64,000 nt of DNA from contig PAKZ01000017.1 of the NCBI GenBank assembly GCA_002706335.1, forward strand, positions 1 to 64,000, written 5' to 3'. Under the pieces are notes generated by a model, which was given only the letters and a program-made list of their open reading frames with translations, did not search any database and was not told the DNA's origin. The first letter of the stretch is position 1. Every line of letters begins with the position of its first letter. The DNA is from Ahrensia sp. (GTDB lineage: Bacteria; Pseudomonadota; Alphaproteobacteria; Rhizobiales; Rhizobiaceae). Below, in pieces: positions 33,653-42,400 of this stretch. The translations under genes were made by a program, and so were the position numbers.

Positions 33653-34513
33653 CTAACCCCTGAAGCCGAGATTTGCAGGGACCATGATCGTAGGGCGTTT
33701 CGGCAGATCGCGCACGGTGACGGTGATGGAGTTGCCTTCGAGATTTTCGATCGCGAATTCGGCGCTCATCTTCTCCAGAAAGCTCGTAATCCGGGTGCCG
33801 CGAAGATGCATCGGCAGTACGATCGATGAACGGAGCCGGCTGGTGATCTCGGCCATGCCGGTATGCGACAGCGTCAGTCCGCCATCGACCGGCACCATCA
33901 GGATATCGAGACGGCCGATCTCGGCATAATGGGTATCGGTCAGCGCGTGGTGCAGATGTCCGAGATGACCGATGCAAAGGCCGGCGACTTCGAAGATGAA
34001 GATGGAATTGGCATCCGGGATCATGCCGCCGCTTTCCCATGCGCGGATGTCGGTCGTTACATTGCGGACATACACGTCATCGACGATGACGTGATGCTCG
34101 GCCGGCTCCGGTCCGTTCGGGTTCCAGCCGGGCAGGACATATTCGATGCCGGGATCGGGATTGAGCGTGTAGTGAGTGGAATGGGCCCGGTTCATGGTGA
34201 CGACGCGCGGCAAGGGGTCCGCGCCGTAGAAGCCGGAGAAATCGGTGGCGATGGCGACTCCGGCCGGCGTTTCGATACGATAGGTGGAATGGCCCTCGAA
34301 GCTGATCGTGACCGCCTCACTCACGCCGAGCGGGTTTTCCGATGCGCTGGCGGAAGCGTAAGTGATGCTGGGAAAGAGGTCGGGCAGGGTCCGTGCGATG
34401 GCGAGGCACTGGCTCGGCGGCTGGCCGTCGCCGCTGTTCTGGGCGAAGGCGGCTCCGCCAAGGGCGGTCAGCGAGAGGGCGGCAGATGCAATCAGCGTTT
34501 TCAGATGGCGCAT
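33653..34513 (-). CDS. Secreted MBL-fold metallo-hydrolase
   Basis: A 286-residue protein with a signal peptide ending GGAAFAQ. The metallo-beta-lactamase fold resembles the UlaG-like branch: a strand with FEGHSTYRIETPAGVAIATD, NRAHSTHYT in place of the HxHxDH loop, then GHLGHLHH and VLPMH further on. The canonical HxHxDH is therefore degenerate (AHSTHY), as in some UlaG/RomA-like proteins. Its substrate is unknown and it is probably periplasmic. ATG 34513 is preferred, with GGAGA upstream; an in-frame TTG at 34525 is possible. Confidence 0.75.
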   Translation of the reverse strand: MRHLKTLIASAALSLTALGGAAFAQNSGDGQPPSQCLAIARTLPDLFPSITYASASASENPLGVSEAVTISFEGHSTYRIETPAGVAIATDFSGFYGADPLPRVVTMNRAHSTHYTLNPDPGIEYVLPGWNPNGPEPAEHHVIVDDVYVRNVTTDIRAWESGGMIPDANSIFIFEVAGLCIGHLGHLHHALTDTHYAEIGRLDILMVPVDGGLTLSHTGMAEITSRLRSSIVLPMHLRGTRITSFLEKMSAEFAIENLEGNSITVTVRDLPKRPTIMVPANLGFRG

Positions 34514-34608
34514 GGCTGTCTCCAATATCCGGCTTCGATAAAGTCTAGGGAGAGTTCGCCGAATGGCGAATCACATTGAAGTCAGGGGGGCGCCGACACC
34601 TATCGGGT

Positions 34609-35148
34609 TTACTGCGGCACCAGCATGCGGCGTTCCTTCAGGAAGGGGTGGAGCGCCACGGCCTGGCGCAGGATATCCTGGCCTTCATCGAAACGGTTCG
34701 TGCTCAGATAGATGAGTCCCACGCCGGCGAGCGCGCCGAAATGGCGCGGCTCCAGCTCCAGCGTTTTCTCAAGGTCTGCGAGGGAGGCGTCGTAGTCGCC
34801 TTTCAGAAAATGGATGAAGGCGCGCTGGTTCCAGCCCTCGGCGTAGCCCGGTTCGCGTTCGATAACGCCGGAGAAGGTCTCGAGCGCCGCGTCCCAATCG
34901 TAGGCTTCGCGCTGGCGCATGCCGAGCGCGATGGCGTCGCGGATACCAGCGTCGGGGTGGTCGATCCACATCTCCCAGATGGAGTCCTCGGCGCGACGGC
35001 CCTCTTCCTCGGTGGTCGCGGCGGCGAGCCGCTCGAACAGGCGGTCGGCGAGCGCCTCGCGGTCGAGCGGCGCGGCCGCCAATGCGAGGGGCCAGAATGC
35101 GAAAAGCGCGACGAGCGCTGCGGCAGGCAATCTGAGGCGTAAGGTCAT
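34609..35148 (-). CDS. Exported tetratricopeptide-repeat protein
   Basis: A 179-residue protein with a signal peptide (RLPAAALVALFAFWPLALAAAP) and at least two to three TPR units, for example YDWDAALETFSGVIEREPGY and GDYDASLADLEKTLELEP. TPR domains scaffold protein complexes; the partner is unknown. ATG 35148 has GGAGG upstream; the longer open frame to 35304 crosses the yebC promoter and is rejected. It is divergent from yebC. Confidence 0.75.
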   Translation of the reverse strand: MTLRLRLPAAALVALFAFWPLALAAAPLDREALADRLFERLAAATTEEEGRRAEDSIWEMWIDHPDAGIRDAIALGMRQREAYDWDAALETFSGVIEREPGYAEGWNQRAFIHFLKGDYDASLADLEKTLELEPRHFGALAGVGLIYLSTNRFDEGQDILRQAVALHPFLKERRMLVPQ

Positions 35149-35288
35149 CGGCTCCTCCCGGGCTTCGTTGAATTCTATCGCAGTGCGGTTTTCCGGCAAG
35201 AGATCCTCTCGTCGCCCGGCTGGACGCAAGCGGCGATCTTTCATATAAGCCGCGCGATTTTCCTTTATTCGTATCAGACGGAGAGACC

Positions 35289-36041
35289 ATGGCCGGTCAT
35301 TCACAGTTCAAGAACATCATGCACCGCAAGGGCAGGCAGGACGCCGCTCGCTCGAAGCTGTTTTCGCGGCTTTCGAAGGAAATCACGGTGGCGGTGAAAC
35401 TCGGCGGCGGCACGACGGATCCCGACATGAATCCGCGCCTGCGACTGGCGATCCAGAACGCCAAGGGCCAGTCGATGCCAAAGGACAACATCCAGCGCGC
35501 CATCAACAAGGCGTCGGGCGGCGACGGCGACGACTACAAGGAGATGCGCTACGAGGGCTACGGCCCGGGCGGCGTGGCCGTGATCGTCGAGGCGCTGACC
35601 GACAATCTCAACCGGTCGGCCTCCAATATCCGCGCATGCTTCTCCAAGAATGGCGGCGCTTTGGGCGAAACCGGCTCCGTCTCCTTCATGTTCGACCGGG
35701 TCGGCGAGATCGTCTACAAGCCGGAAGCCGGCGACGCCGACGCGATCATGGAAGCGGCCATCGAGGCGGGCGCCGAGGATGTCGAGAGCGACGAGGACGG
35801 TCACACGATCACCTGCGCCTTCGAGGATATCGGCACGGTGTCGAAGGCTTTGGAAGAGGCGCTGGGCGAGGCGGAATCGATCAATACCGTCTGGAAGCCG
35901 CAGAACCGCACGCCGGTTGACGAAGACCGGGCGTCGACCCTGATGAAGCTGTTCGATGCGCTCGACAATGACGACGACGTGCAGAACGTCTACTCGAACG
36001 AAGACATCGCCGAGGACGTGATGGAGCGGCTGTCGGCCTGA
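35289..36041 (+). CDS. yebC: YebC/PmpR family protein
   Basis: A 250-residue cytosolic protein of standard family length. The N-terminus [20 protein letters not shown] is diagnostic, followed by the basic helix and [18 protein letters not shown] and [15 protein letters not shown]. YebC proteins were described as transcription regulators and more recently as helping ribosomes through proline-rich stretches. In many proteobacteria yebC lies upstream of ruvC, as here, with one minus-strand gene in between. The ATG has GGAGA upstream. Confidence 0.92.
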   Translation: MAGHSQFKNIMHRKGRQDAARSKLFSRLSKEITVAVKLGGGTTDPDMNPRLRLAIQNAKGQSMPKDNIQRAINKASGGDGDDYKEMRYEGYGPGGVAVIVEALTDNLNRSASNIRACFSKNGGALGETGSVSFMFDRVGEIVYKPEAGDADAIMEAAIEAGAEDVESDEDGHTITCAFEDIGTVSKALEEALGEAESINTVWKPQNRTPVDEDRASTLMKLFDALDNDDDVQNVYSNEDIAEDVMERLSA

Positions 36042-36045
36042 ATCA

Positions 36046-36831
36046 TCAAGGGCGCAGCCCGTCCAGTGCGGGCAGCGTCAGGATGGCGGCCGCGAGGACG
36101 ATCGTCAGCGCGATGCGCTTGTAGGTCGCCTCGCTGGAAAAGCCGAACAGGTGCGCGCCGATCATCAGGCCGGCAAGATAGACCGGGGTGTAGAGCAGGC
36201 CTTGGGTGACGGTCTGCCGGGTGATGAGGTCGGCGAGAAACAGGCCGACGGCCGAAAAGACCGACGTGATCGCGAAATAGATGATCAGGTTGGCGCGCAC
36301 GAAGCCGGCGCCGGTTCTCAGCGCCATCCAGTAGAGGATGACCGGCGGGCCGCCGATGCCGGCCGCGCTGCCGAGAAAGCCGGACATGCCGCCGACGGCG
36401 AGCCGGACAGGCACGTTTCGCGGGCCGTGATAATACCAGCCCGACCAGAGCACCGCGACGGCGACGAAGATCACCGCCGACATGAACCAGCGCAGCGTCT
36501 CCGTATCGCCGGTTTTCAGGAACCAGATGCCGAGCGGCATGAAGAGTCCGTAGCCGGCCGCGACGGGCACGAGTTCGCGCAGCTTCACCTTTTTCACTGC
36601 CCCGACGATCAGCGGGATCATCGGCAGCGAGTCGATGACCAGCAGGATGACGATGGCGACTTTCGGTCCGAAGGTCATCGAAGCCACCGGGACGACGATC
36701 ATGCCTGTGCCGAAGCCGGAAAATCCGCGCACGATCCCGGCGACAGCAATAGCGGCCATCAGCACGAAGAAGCCCGCGTCGAGCGGGATGCCCAGAAGTG
36801 TCACGGAATAATTCCCGGAAAGAAGAGACAC
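36046..36831 (-). CDS. TauE/SafE family membrane transporter
   Basis: A 261-residue membrane protein with about eight hydrophobic helices. The two family half-motifs are visible: GIVRGFSGFGTGMIVVPV in the first half and GGMSGFLGSAAGIGGPPVIL in the second. Members export sulfite, sulfoacetate or other small anions; the substrate is unknown here. The start is a GTG at 36831 with GAGAGGA just upstream. It converges with yebC with only four bases between stops and is divergent from ruvC, interrupting the usual yebC-ruvC order. Confidence 0.83.
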   Translation of the reverse strand: MSLLSGNYSVTLLGIPLDAGFFVLMAAIAVAGIVRGFSGFGTGMIVVPVASMTFGPKVAIVILLVIDSLPMIPLIVGAVKKVKLRELVPVAAGYGLFMPLGIWFLKTGDTETLRWFMSAVIFVAVAVLWSGWYYHGPRNVPVRLAVGGMSGFLGSAAGIGGPPVILYWMALRTGAGFVRANLIIYFAITSVFSAVGLFLADLITRQTVTQGLLYTPVYLAGLMIGAHLFGFSSEATYKRIALTIVLAAAILTLPALDGLRP

Positions 36832-36932
36832 GGTCCTCTCGCATGGCGTGTATTCGAGGGCAAGCTGTGCGTTTTGTTTTCTTTTTGTTCACATAAGCCG
36901 TGGCACAGGCTAACGTGACCGCGGAGATGGAT

Positions 36933-37445
36933 ATGGGACAGGCGATTCGCATAATCGGGATCGATCCGGGCTTGCGCCGGACCGGGTGGGGCGTTGTGGA
37001 AAGCCTCGGCAACAGTCTGCATTTCGTCGCCTCGGGCACGGTGCGGTCCGACGACAAGGCCGATCTCGCCTCGCGCCTCTGCCAGCTGCATGACGGACTT
37101 GCCGAGATTTTGCACACACACATGCCACACGAGGCGGCTGTCGAGCAGACCTTCGTCAACACCAACGCCGCCGCGACGCTGAAGCTTGGCCAGGCGCGCG
37201 GCGTCGCCATGCTGGTCCCGGCGCGGGCTGGCGTTTCGGTGGCGGAATATGCGCCGAACGCCGTCAAGAAGGCGGTTATCGGCGTGGGCCATGGCGACAA
37301 GAAGCAGATCCACATGATGGTGAAGGTTCTGATGCCAAAGGCGACATTCGAGACAGACGACGCGGCGGATGCGCTCGCCATCGCCATCTGCCATTCGCAT
37401 CACCGGATGAGCGCAATCCAGCGGGCGAGGTTCGCGACGGCATGA
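36933..37445 (+). CDS. ruvC: Holliday junction endonuclease RuvC
   Basis: A 170-residue RNase H-fold nuclease that resolves Holliday junctions. Catalytic acids are visible: Asp in [14 protein letters not shown], Glu in AAVEQTFVN and the Asp pair in [15 protein letters not shown]. The length fits the family (~170). ATG 36933 gives the usual short N-terminus, with GGAGATGG upstream; ATG 36927 or GTG 36900 would extend it. It overlaps ruvA by ATGA, and the operon continues ruvA-vapBC-ruvB. Confidence 0.93.
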   Translation: MGQAIRIIGIDPGLRRTGWGVVESLGNSLHFVASGTVRSDDKADLASRLCQLHDGLAEILHTHMPHEAAVEQTFVNTNAAATLKLGQARGVAMLVPARAGVSVAEYAPNAVKKAVIGVGHGDKKQIHMMVKVLMPKATFETDDAADALAIAICHSHHRMSAIQRARFATA

Positions 37446-38056
37446 TCGGCAAGCTCAAGGGAACGGTCGACGAGATCGCCGAGGATCACGTGATCATCGA
37501 CGTGCACGGCGTCGGCTATGTGGCGTTCTGTCCGGCGCGCACCTTGTCCGGGCTGAACGAGGGCGAGGCCGCGGTGCTGCATATCGAGACCTATGTGCGC
37601 GAGGACATGATCCGGCTCTACGGTTTCGCCACCCATCTGGAGCGCGAATGGTTCCGGCTCTTGCAGAGCGTGCAAGGCGTCGGCGCAAAGGTGGCGCTGG
37701 CGGTGCTGTCGACACTGTCGCCCGCCGATCTCGCCAACGCGATCGCGCTGCAGGACAAGGCGATGGTGGCGCGCGCGCCGGGCATCGGCCCGAAGGTGGC
37801 GCAGCGCATCGTCTCGGAACTGAAATCGAAGGCGCCCGCCTATGCCGGCGGGGCGACCGGCACGATCGGCCTGAAGCAGGAACTGGGCGAGGGCGTCGCA
37901 TCTGCACCCATCGCCGACGCGGTCTCGGCGCTTTGCAATCTCGGCTACAGCCGCGAGCAGGCGGCGAACGCCGTCGCTGCGGCGGTGAAGGAAGCCGGCG
38001 AGGGCGCGGATAGCGCCAAACTGATCCGGCTGGGGCTGAAGGAACTGAGCCGGTAG
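37442..38056 (+). CDS. ruvA: Holliday junction branch-migration protein RuvA
   Basis: A 204-residue protein that binds Holliday junctions as a tetramer and loads RuvB. The N-terminal OB-fold ([27 protein letters not shown]) is followed by helix-hairpin-helix motifs ([17 protein letters not shown] and [19 protein letters not shown]) and a C-terminal domain III ([15 protein letters not shown]). It overlaps ruvC by ATGA. Downstream, an 80-base gap and a VapBC pair separate it from ruvB, which normally follows closely. Confidence 0.94.
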   Translation: MIGKLKGTVDEIAEDHVIIDVHGVGYVAFCPARTLSGLNEGEAAVLHIETYVREDMIRLYGFATHLEREWFRLLQSVQGVGAKVALAVLSTLSPADLANAIALQDKAMVARAPGIGPKVAQRIVSELKSKAPAYAGGATGTIGLKQELGEGVASAPIADAVSALCNLGYSREQAANAVAAAVKEAGEGADSAKLIRLGLKELSR

Positions 38057-38077
38057 CAGAACAGGGGATTCCTTGCA

Positions 38078-38113
38078 TTTCGAAAGGCGTATTACTATTG
38101 TCGAAACGTAAGA
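38078..38113 (+). promoter_or_regulatory. Direct repeats upstream of vapB, possible TA operator
   Basis: Two similar elements, TCGAAAGGCGTA and TCGAAACGTA, lie as direct repeats in the gap between ruvA and the antitoxin gene. AbrB-type antitoxins often bind repeated elements here to repress their operon; binding is inferred from position only. Confidence 0.4.
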
Positions 38114-38135
38114 CGAATTTGCGAGGAGAGGAAAA

Positions 38136-38420
38136 ATGGGCGCGTATACGACCATGACCTCCAAGGGTCAATTGACTATCCCCAAGGACGTCCGGGAACA
38201 GCTCAGCCTGAAGCCGGGAACACGGTTCTATGTCACGGTGCTGGACGGGCGGGTCGTAGCGCTGCCGAAGACGAGACGGCTGGCCGATCTTGCCGGAATG
38301 CTCGGCAAGCCGCCGAGCGGCGAAACCCTGTCGATAGAACAGATGGACGAGGCGATCATGGATGCCGTCACAGAAGATGACGAGAGGATCAAGCGGGAGT
38401 GGAACGAAGCGCAGAAATGA
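38136..38420 (+). CDS. vapB: AbrB/MazE-type VapB antitoxin
   Basis: A 94-residue antitoxin. The N-terminal swapped-hairpin AbrB fold is clear: MTSKGQLTIPKDVREQLSLK followed by PGTRFYVTVLDGRVVALPK. The C-terminal half (ETLSIEQMDEAIMDAVTEDD) should wrap the toxin. The stop overlaps the toxin ATG by ATGA, the usual TA coupling. A strong GAGGAGAGG site precedes the start. The pair sits between ruvA and ruvB. Confidence 0.87.
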   Translation: MGAYTTMTSKGQLTIPKDVREQLSLKPGTRFYVTVLDGRVVALPKTRRLADLAGMLGKPPSGETLSIEQMDEAIMDAVTEDDERIKREWNEAQK

Positions 38421-38815
38421 TCGGCGTCGATACAAATGTGCTGCTTCGGTTCCTCGTTGAGGACGAACCGGACCAAAACCGGCAGGCAAAGGATTTCCTG
38501 TCAGCCTGTACGCAGGAGGTTCCGGCCTATGTCAGCGCCGTGACACTGGCCGAGACAGTCTGGATACTGAACCGTCGACTGAAGTTTCCAATGCGGGGAA
38601 TTGCCGAGATGGTGCGTGCCCTTCTCGAGGCTGACGAAATCGTCCTCGAACATGCCGAGGAGCTTGGCTTGCTGCTGCACCAGCAACCGGTTCCATCCGC
38701 CGATTTCGCCGACTATCTGATCGCCTGGTCGAACGGTCGCGCAGGTTGTAGCCGCACCATGACATTCGACAAACGCGCGGCGAAATCCGTTCCCGGCATG
38801 GAGCTTCTCCAATGA
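38417..38815 (+). CDS. vapC: PIN-domain VapC toxin
   Basis: A 132-residue PIN ribonuclease toxin. The acidic active site is complete: Asp in [13 protein letters not shown], Glu in TLAETVWIL, Asp in [11 protein letters not shown] and Asp in [10 protein letters not shown]. VapC toxins cleave tRNA or rRNA; the target is unknown. The ATG overlaps the antitoxin stop (ATGA), and its own stop overlaps the ruvB start (ATGA). RuvB translation is therefore coupled to the toxin, which is unusual. Confidence 0.88.
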   Translation: MIGVDTNVLLRFLVEDEPDQNRQAKDFLSACTQEVPAYVSAVTLAETVWILNRRLKFPMRGIAEMVRALLEADEIVLEHAEELGLLLHQQPVPSADFADYLIAWSNGRAGCSRTMTFDKRAAKSVPGMELLQ

Positions 38816-39852
38816 GCGATACGGCGCGCCTGATATCTCCCGAAAAGCGTGGCGAAGACGTCGATGTGGCGCTGCGGCCGCAGACGCTGGACGACTTTAC
38901 CGGCCAGAAGGCGGCGCGGGCGAACCTGAAAGTGTTCATCGAGGCGGCGCGGGGGCGCGGCGAGGCGCTGGACCATGTCCTGTTCGTCGGTCCGCCCGGT
39001 CTCGGCAAGACGACGTTGGCGCAGATCATGGCGAAGGAACTGGGCGTCAATTTCCGCGCCACATCCGGCCCGGTGATCGCCAAGGCGGGCGACCTTGCGG
39101 CGTTGCTGACCAATCTCGAAGAGCGCGACGTGCTGTTCATCGACGAGATCCACCGGCTCAATCCGGCGGTCGAGGAAATTCTCTATCCGGCGATGGAGGA
39201 TTTCCAGCTCGACCTGATCATCGGCGAGGGGCCGGCCGCGCGCTCGGTGAAGATCGATCTCGCGAAATTCACCCTGGTCGCGGCGACGACGCGGCTCGGG
39301 CTGCTGACGACGCCTTTGCGCGACCGGTTCGGCATTCCGGTGCGGCTCGATTTCTACACGACCGAGGAACTGGAAACGATCGTCCGGCGCGGTGCGCGGA
39401 TCATGGGGCTCGCGATGAGCGACGACGGCGCGCGCGAGGTGGCGAAGCGGGCGCGCGGCACGCCACGCATTGCCGGGCGGCTGCTGCGCCGGGTGCGCGA
39501 TTTCGCCGATGTGGCGAAGGCCGAGAAGGTGACGCGCGAGATCGCCGACGAGGCCCTGACACGGCTCGATGTCGACGCGATCGGGCTCGACATGCTCGAC
39601 CGGCGGTATCTGACGATGATCGCACGCAATTTCGGCGGCGGACCGGTCGGGATCGAGACGATCTCCGCGGCGCTGTCCGAGCCGCGCGACGCCATCGAGG
39701 ACATCATCGAGCCGTTTCTGATCCAGCAGGGCTTCATACAAAGGACACCGCGCGGGCGCATGCTGACGGCGCGGGCGTGGGGCCATCTCGGTCTCGCGAT
39801 GCCGAAGGATCTCGCGGCCATGCAAGCGAACCTGTTCGAGGGGGACGATTAG
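38812..39852 (+). CDS. ruvB: Holliday junction branch-migration ATPase RuvB
   Basis: A 346-residue AAA+ motor that drives branch migration with RuvA. Walker A is [12 protein letters not shown] near residue 60, Walker B is LFIDEIHRL, sensor and arginine-finger regions include [16 protein letters not shown], and the C-terminal winged helix ends with [13 protein letters not shown]. The start ATG overlaps the vapC stop by four bases. The length and motifs are standard, so the inserted TA pair has not damaged the gene. Confidence 0.95.
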   Translation: MSDTARLISPEKRGEDVDVALRPQTLDDFTGQKAARANLKVFIEAARGRGEALDHVLFVGPPGLGKTTLAQIMAKELGVNFRATSGPVIAKAGDLAALLTNLEERDVLFIDEIHRLNPAVEEILYPAMEDFQLDLIIGEGPAARSVKIDLAKFTLVAATTRLGLLTTPLRDRFGIPVRLDFYTTEELETIVRRGARIMGLAMSDDGAREVAKRARGTPRIAGRLLRRVRDFADVAKAEKVTREIADEALTRLDVDAIGLDMLDRRYLTMIARNFGGGPVGIETISAALSEPRDAIEDIIEPFLIQQGFIQRTPRGRMLTARAWGHLGLAMPKDLAAMQANLFEGDD

Positions 39853-39876
39853 AGCCTGCCATGGTTCAATCCAACC

Positions 39877-40746
39877 ATGAAAGGCTCTAAGGCCGCCGTC
39901 ACCGGCAATCGAAAGAGGCAGGACAGCGTGCCTTTCAAGGTAACCCGATATGCGTTCACGCCGCCGCATTGGCCGACGGGTCTGCGGCTGCGTGCGGTGG
40001 CGCTGTCGGATATCCATGCCTGCTGGCCCTGGATGACGAGAGCGCGGATCGAGACCCTTGTCATTGAGGCGAACGCGCTCAGGCCGGACATCTTTTTCCT
40101 GCTAGGCGACTATGTGCAGGCCGTGAAGATTTTCGGAAGGCCGGTTCCGCATCCCGATTTCGCGCATCCGCTCGCCGGTCTGTCGGCGCCGCTCGGCGTT
40201 CATGCCGTGCTCGGCAATCACGACTGGACCGATGACGAGGGTGCGGTGAAACGCGGCGCGGGACCAACGGAAGCCGGGGAGGCGCTCGAGGCTGTCGGCA
40301 TACCGGTCTATCACAATCGATCGGTGCGTATCGAACATGGCGGCGGAGCGTTCTGGCTGGCCGGGCTTGAAAGCCAGCGCGCCTTCTGGTTGCCCCGCAA
40401 GGAACGGAGCCGGAAGAACCATTTTCGGGGATTGGACGATCTCGACGGTACGCTCGCGCAGGTCACGAGTGACGAGCCGGTGATCCTGATGGCGCATGAA
40501 CCTGACATTTTTGACAGGGTGCCGGATCGGGTCTCGCTGACACTGTCGGGCCACACCCATGCCGGCCAGATCAACCTGTTCGGCTGGACGCCGGTCGTGC
40601 CGTCCTATCACGGCACGCGTTTCCTCCACGGCCATATTGTTGAGGAAGGGCGGCATCTGATCGTATCGGCAGGGCTTGGTTATTCAGGGGTTCCGCTGCG
40701 ATTCATGGCGCCGCCGGAGATCGTGCTGCTGGATCTTGGCGCATAG
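39877..40746 (+). CDS. YaeI-like calcineurin-type metallophosphoesterase
   Basis: About 289 residues. Metal-binding motifs run in order: VALSDIHACWPWM, FFLLGDYVQ, AVLGNHDW, ILMAHEPDIF and LSGHTHAGQINLFG. The GHTHAGQ version is typical of YaeI/YkuE-like enzymes that act on lipid-A or phospholipid phosphates, but the substrate is unproven. ATG 39877 is used; the first ~18 residues are basic and poorly conserved-looking, so a GTG further in (VPFKVTRYAF) is possible. It follows ruvB by 24 bases and may be read through from it. Confidence 0.8.
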   Translation: MKGSKAAVTGNRKRQDSVPFKVTRYAFTPPHWPTGLRLRAVALSDIHACWPWMTRARIETLVIEANALRPDIFFLLGDYVQAVKIFGRPVPHPDFAHPLAGLSAPLGVHAVLGNHDWTDDEGAVKRGAGPTEAGEALEAVGIPVYHNRSVRIEHGGGAFWLAGLESQRAFWLPRKERSRKNHFRGLDDLDGTLAQVTSDEPVILMAHEPDIFDRVPDRVSLTLSGHTHAGQINLFGWTPVVPSYHGTRFLHGHIVEEGRHLIVSAGLGYSGVPLRFMAPPEIVLLDLGA

Positions 40747-40764
40747 TCTCGGGCGGCGTTTGGA

Positions 40765-41598
40765 CTAATCCGTTTTCAATCTGGAGAAGCTTTTCTCGAT
40801 CCAGTCCGCCACGGCACGCGCCGCGGGATCCTTTTTCAGATGCGGCTGGGTCAACAGCCACGCATCGCGACGGCGGTCGAGCGGGACGAGTTGGAGGCGA
40901 TCCGTCGCGGTCGGCTCGCCGCCGAGCACGGGAAGAACCGCCGCGGCGCGTCCGGAAGCCAGGACCGCGCGGATTGATGCCGGGCTATTCGACAGGAAGC
41001 GCGCTTTCTCTTTAAAACCGAGGCGTGCCAGCTCGGCCATCTCAGGCGTGTCCGCAAGCGAATCCGGATAGGCGCAGACAATCGCGTCGCCTTGCTGCGC
41101 AGGTTTGCAAAGAACAAGCGGCAGCGAGGCAAGCCTTCGGATCGTAAAGCCGCCGCGCCGGGGCCTTGCCATGCGGATCGCGATATCCGCTTCATATCGC
41201 GTAAAGCTGACATTGGCGTCCGAAGCGAGGAGCGAAAGCGTCAGGCCGGGATGCATGTCGAGGAATGCCGCAGCATGCGGAGCAAGCACCCGATCACAAA
41301 TACTGGCAGTTGCGGCGATGCGGACATGACCGGAAACGCCTTTCCCGTCTGCCGGTATCGCGCCTATGGCTATCGCATGCGCGCTCATCGCTTCGACATG
41401 GCCGATCACCTCTGCGCCCCGAGCCGTCGGCTGGCGCCGTCCATCGACAGCATGGAACAAGGCGAAGGGGAATGACGCCTCAAGGCGGGCAATTCGGCGC
41501 GCGACCGTCGTTGCGTCCAGCCCGGTCTCGGCTGCGGCGCCGGCATAGGTGCCGGATCGCGCGAGAGCGGCGGCGACTTTCAGATCGTCCCAGTCCAT
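40765..41598 (-). CDS. LysR family transcriptional regulator
   Basis: A 277-residue regulator. The winged helix-turn-helix occupies about the first 60 residues (MDWDDLKVAAALARSGTYAG, LDATTVARRIARLE), followed by a LysR substrate-binding domain (HVRIAATASICDRVLAPHAA). It is divergent from a cysteine hydrolase gene, the classic LysR arrangement, with two dyads between them. It probably activates or represses that gene in response to its substrate. Ligand unknown. Confidence 0.84.
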   Translation of the reverse strand: MDWDDLKVAAALARSGTYAGAAAETGLDATTVARRIARLEASFPFALFHAVDGRRQPTARGAEVIGHVEAMSAHAIAIGAIPADGKGVSGHVRIAATASICDRVLAPHAAAFLDMHPGLTLSLLASDANVSFTRYEADIAIRMARPRRGGFTIRRLASLPLVLCKPAQQGDAIVCAYPDSLADTPEMAELARLGFKEKARFLSNSPASIRAVLASGRAAAVLPVLGGEPTATDRLQLVPLDRRRDAWLLTQPHLKKDPAARAVADWIEKSFSRLKTD

Positions 41599-41608
41599 TT
41601 ATTCGTGT

Positions 41609-41624
41609 CCTGCAAATTTGCAGG
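41609..41624. promoter_or_regulatory. 16-bp perfect palindrome, candidate LysR operator
   Basis: CCTGCAAATTTGCAGG is an exact palindrome lying 11 bases upstream of the LysR start codon, between the divergent LysR and hydrolase genes. It shares the TGCAA core with the dyad at 41632-41654, suggesting the same protein binds both. Confidence 0.6.
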
Positions 41625-41631
41625 CCATAAC

Positions 41632-41654
41632 TGCAATAATGCTGCGTGATTGCA
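41632..41654. promoter_or_regulatory. LysR-type dyad TGCAAT-N11-ATTGCA
   Basis: Exact inverted hexamers separated by 11 bases lie 39-61 bases upstream of the hydrolase start. The dyad with N11 spacing is the usual architecture of a LysR recognition site. Both this site and the palindrome at 41609 contain TGCAA. Confidence 0.6.
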
Positions 41655-41692
41655 AGTCTCTGCGCGGATAGGGTGCGACCGCAACAGGAGAC

Positions 41693-42295
41693 ATGCCCAT
41701 GAGCTACGCGAAGACCCTTTTGGAACTGTCAGGCGCCGACCTGACGCCGGCCCGGCTTGGAGAGGCCTGTCTCGTGCTGATCGATTATCAGCACGAGTAT
41801 CTGGAAGGGCCCCTGGCGCTGCCCGGTGCGGCCTTGGCTGTCGATGAGGCCGGACGCCTGCTCGACAGCGCAAGGGCCGCCGGCACGCCGGTGATCCATG
41901 TCGCGCATCGCGGCCGGGAAGGGGGCCTGTTCGACCGCGACGCACATCGCGGCGCCATTATCGACTTGCTTGCTCCGAAAGCCGGCGAACGGGTTATCGA
42001 GAAGCCTCTGCCGAACGCTTTTGCGCAGACCGGGCTGGACGCGGAGTTGGCGGCGACCGGGCGGCGCAAGCTGATCGTGGCCGGATTCATGACGCATATG
42101 TGCGTCAGTGCAACGACACGGGCCGCGCTCGATCAGGGCTTCATGTCGACAGTCGCCGCCGATGCCTGCGCCAGCCGCGACCTGCCGGATGGAACCGGCG
42201 GCACTATCTCTGCCGCCGAGGTGCATAGGGTCGCATTGGCGGAACTGGCCGACCGTTTCGCGATCGTCGCGCGGGGCGACTGGATGGTTGACTGA
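41693..42295 (+). CDS. Isochorismatase-family cysteine hydrolase
   Basis: A 200-residue hydrolase. The catalytic Asp is in CLVLIDYQHEYL, the Lys in IEKPLPNAFAQT and the nucleophilic Cys in GFMTHMCVSATTRAA. Family members hydrolyse isochorismate, nicotinamide, N-carbamoyl amino acids or related amides; this one has the cysteine-hydrolase triad but its substrate is unclear. ATG 41693 has AGGAGA upstream; ATG 41699 is an alternative. It is divergent from the LysR regulator, which likely controls it. Confidence 0.83.
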   Translation: MPMSYAKTLLELSGADLTPARLGEACLVLIDYQHEYLEGPLALPGAALAVDEAGRLLDSARAAGTPVIHVAHRGREGGLFDRDAHRGAIIDLLAPKAGERVIEKPLPNAFAQTGLDAELAATGRRKLIVAGFMTHMCVSATTRAALDQGFMSTVAADACASRDLPDGTGGTISAAEVHRVALAELADRFAIVARGDWMVD

Positions 42296-42400
42296 GCAAT
42301 ACGACTGCCGGGGTTGCGCGAGCGGCCCAAATCGTGGAGATGGGCCGGTGAAAGGCATGCGCTCAAGCGTGTCGGCGTACCAACCACGGCGGGGTTTGGG

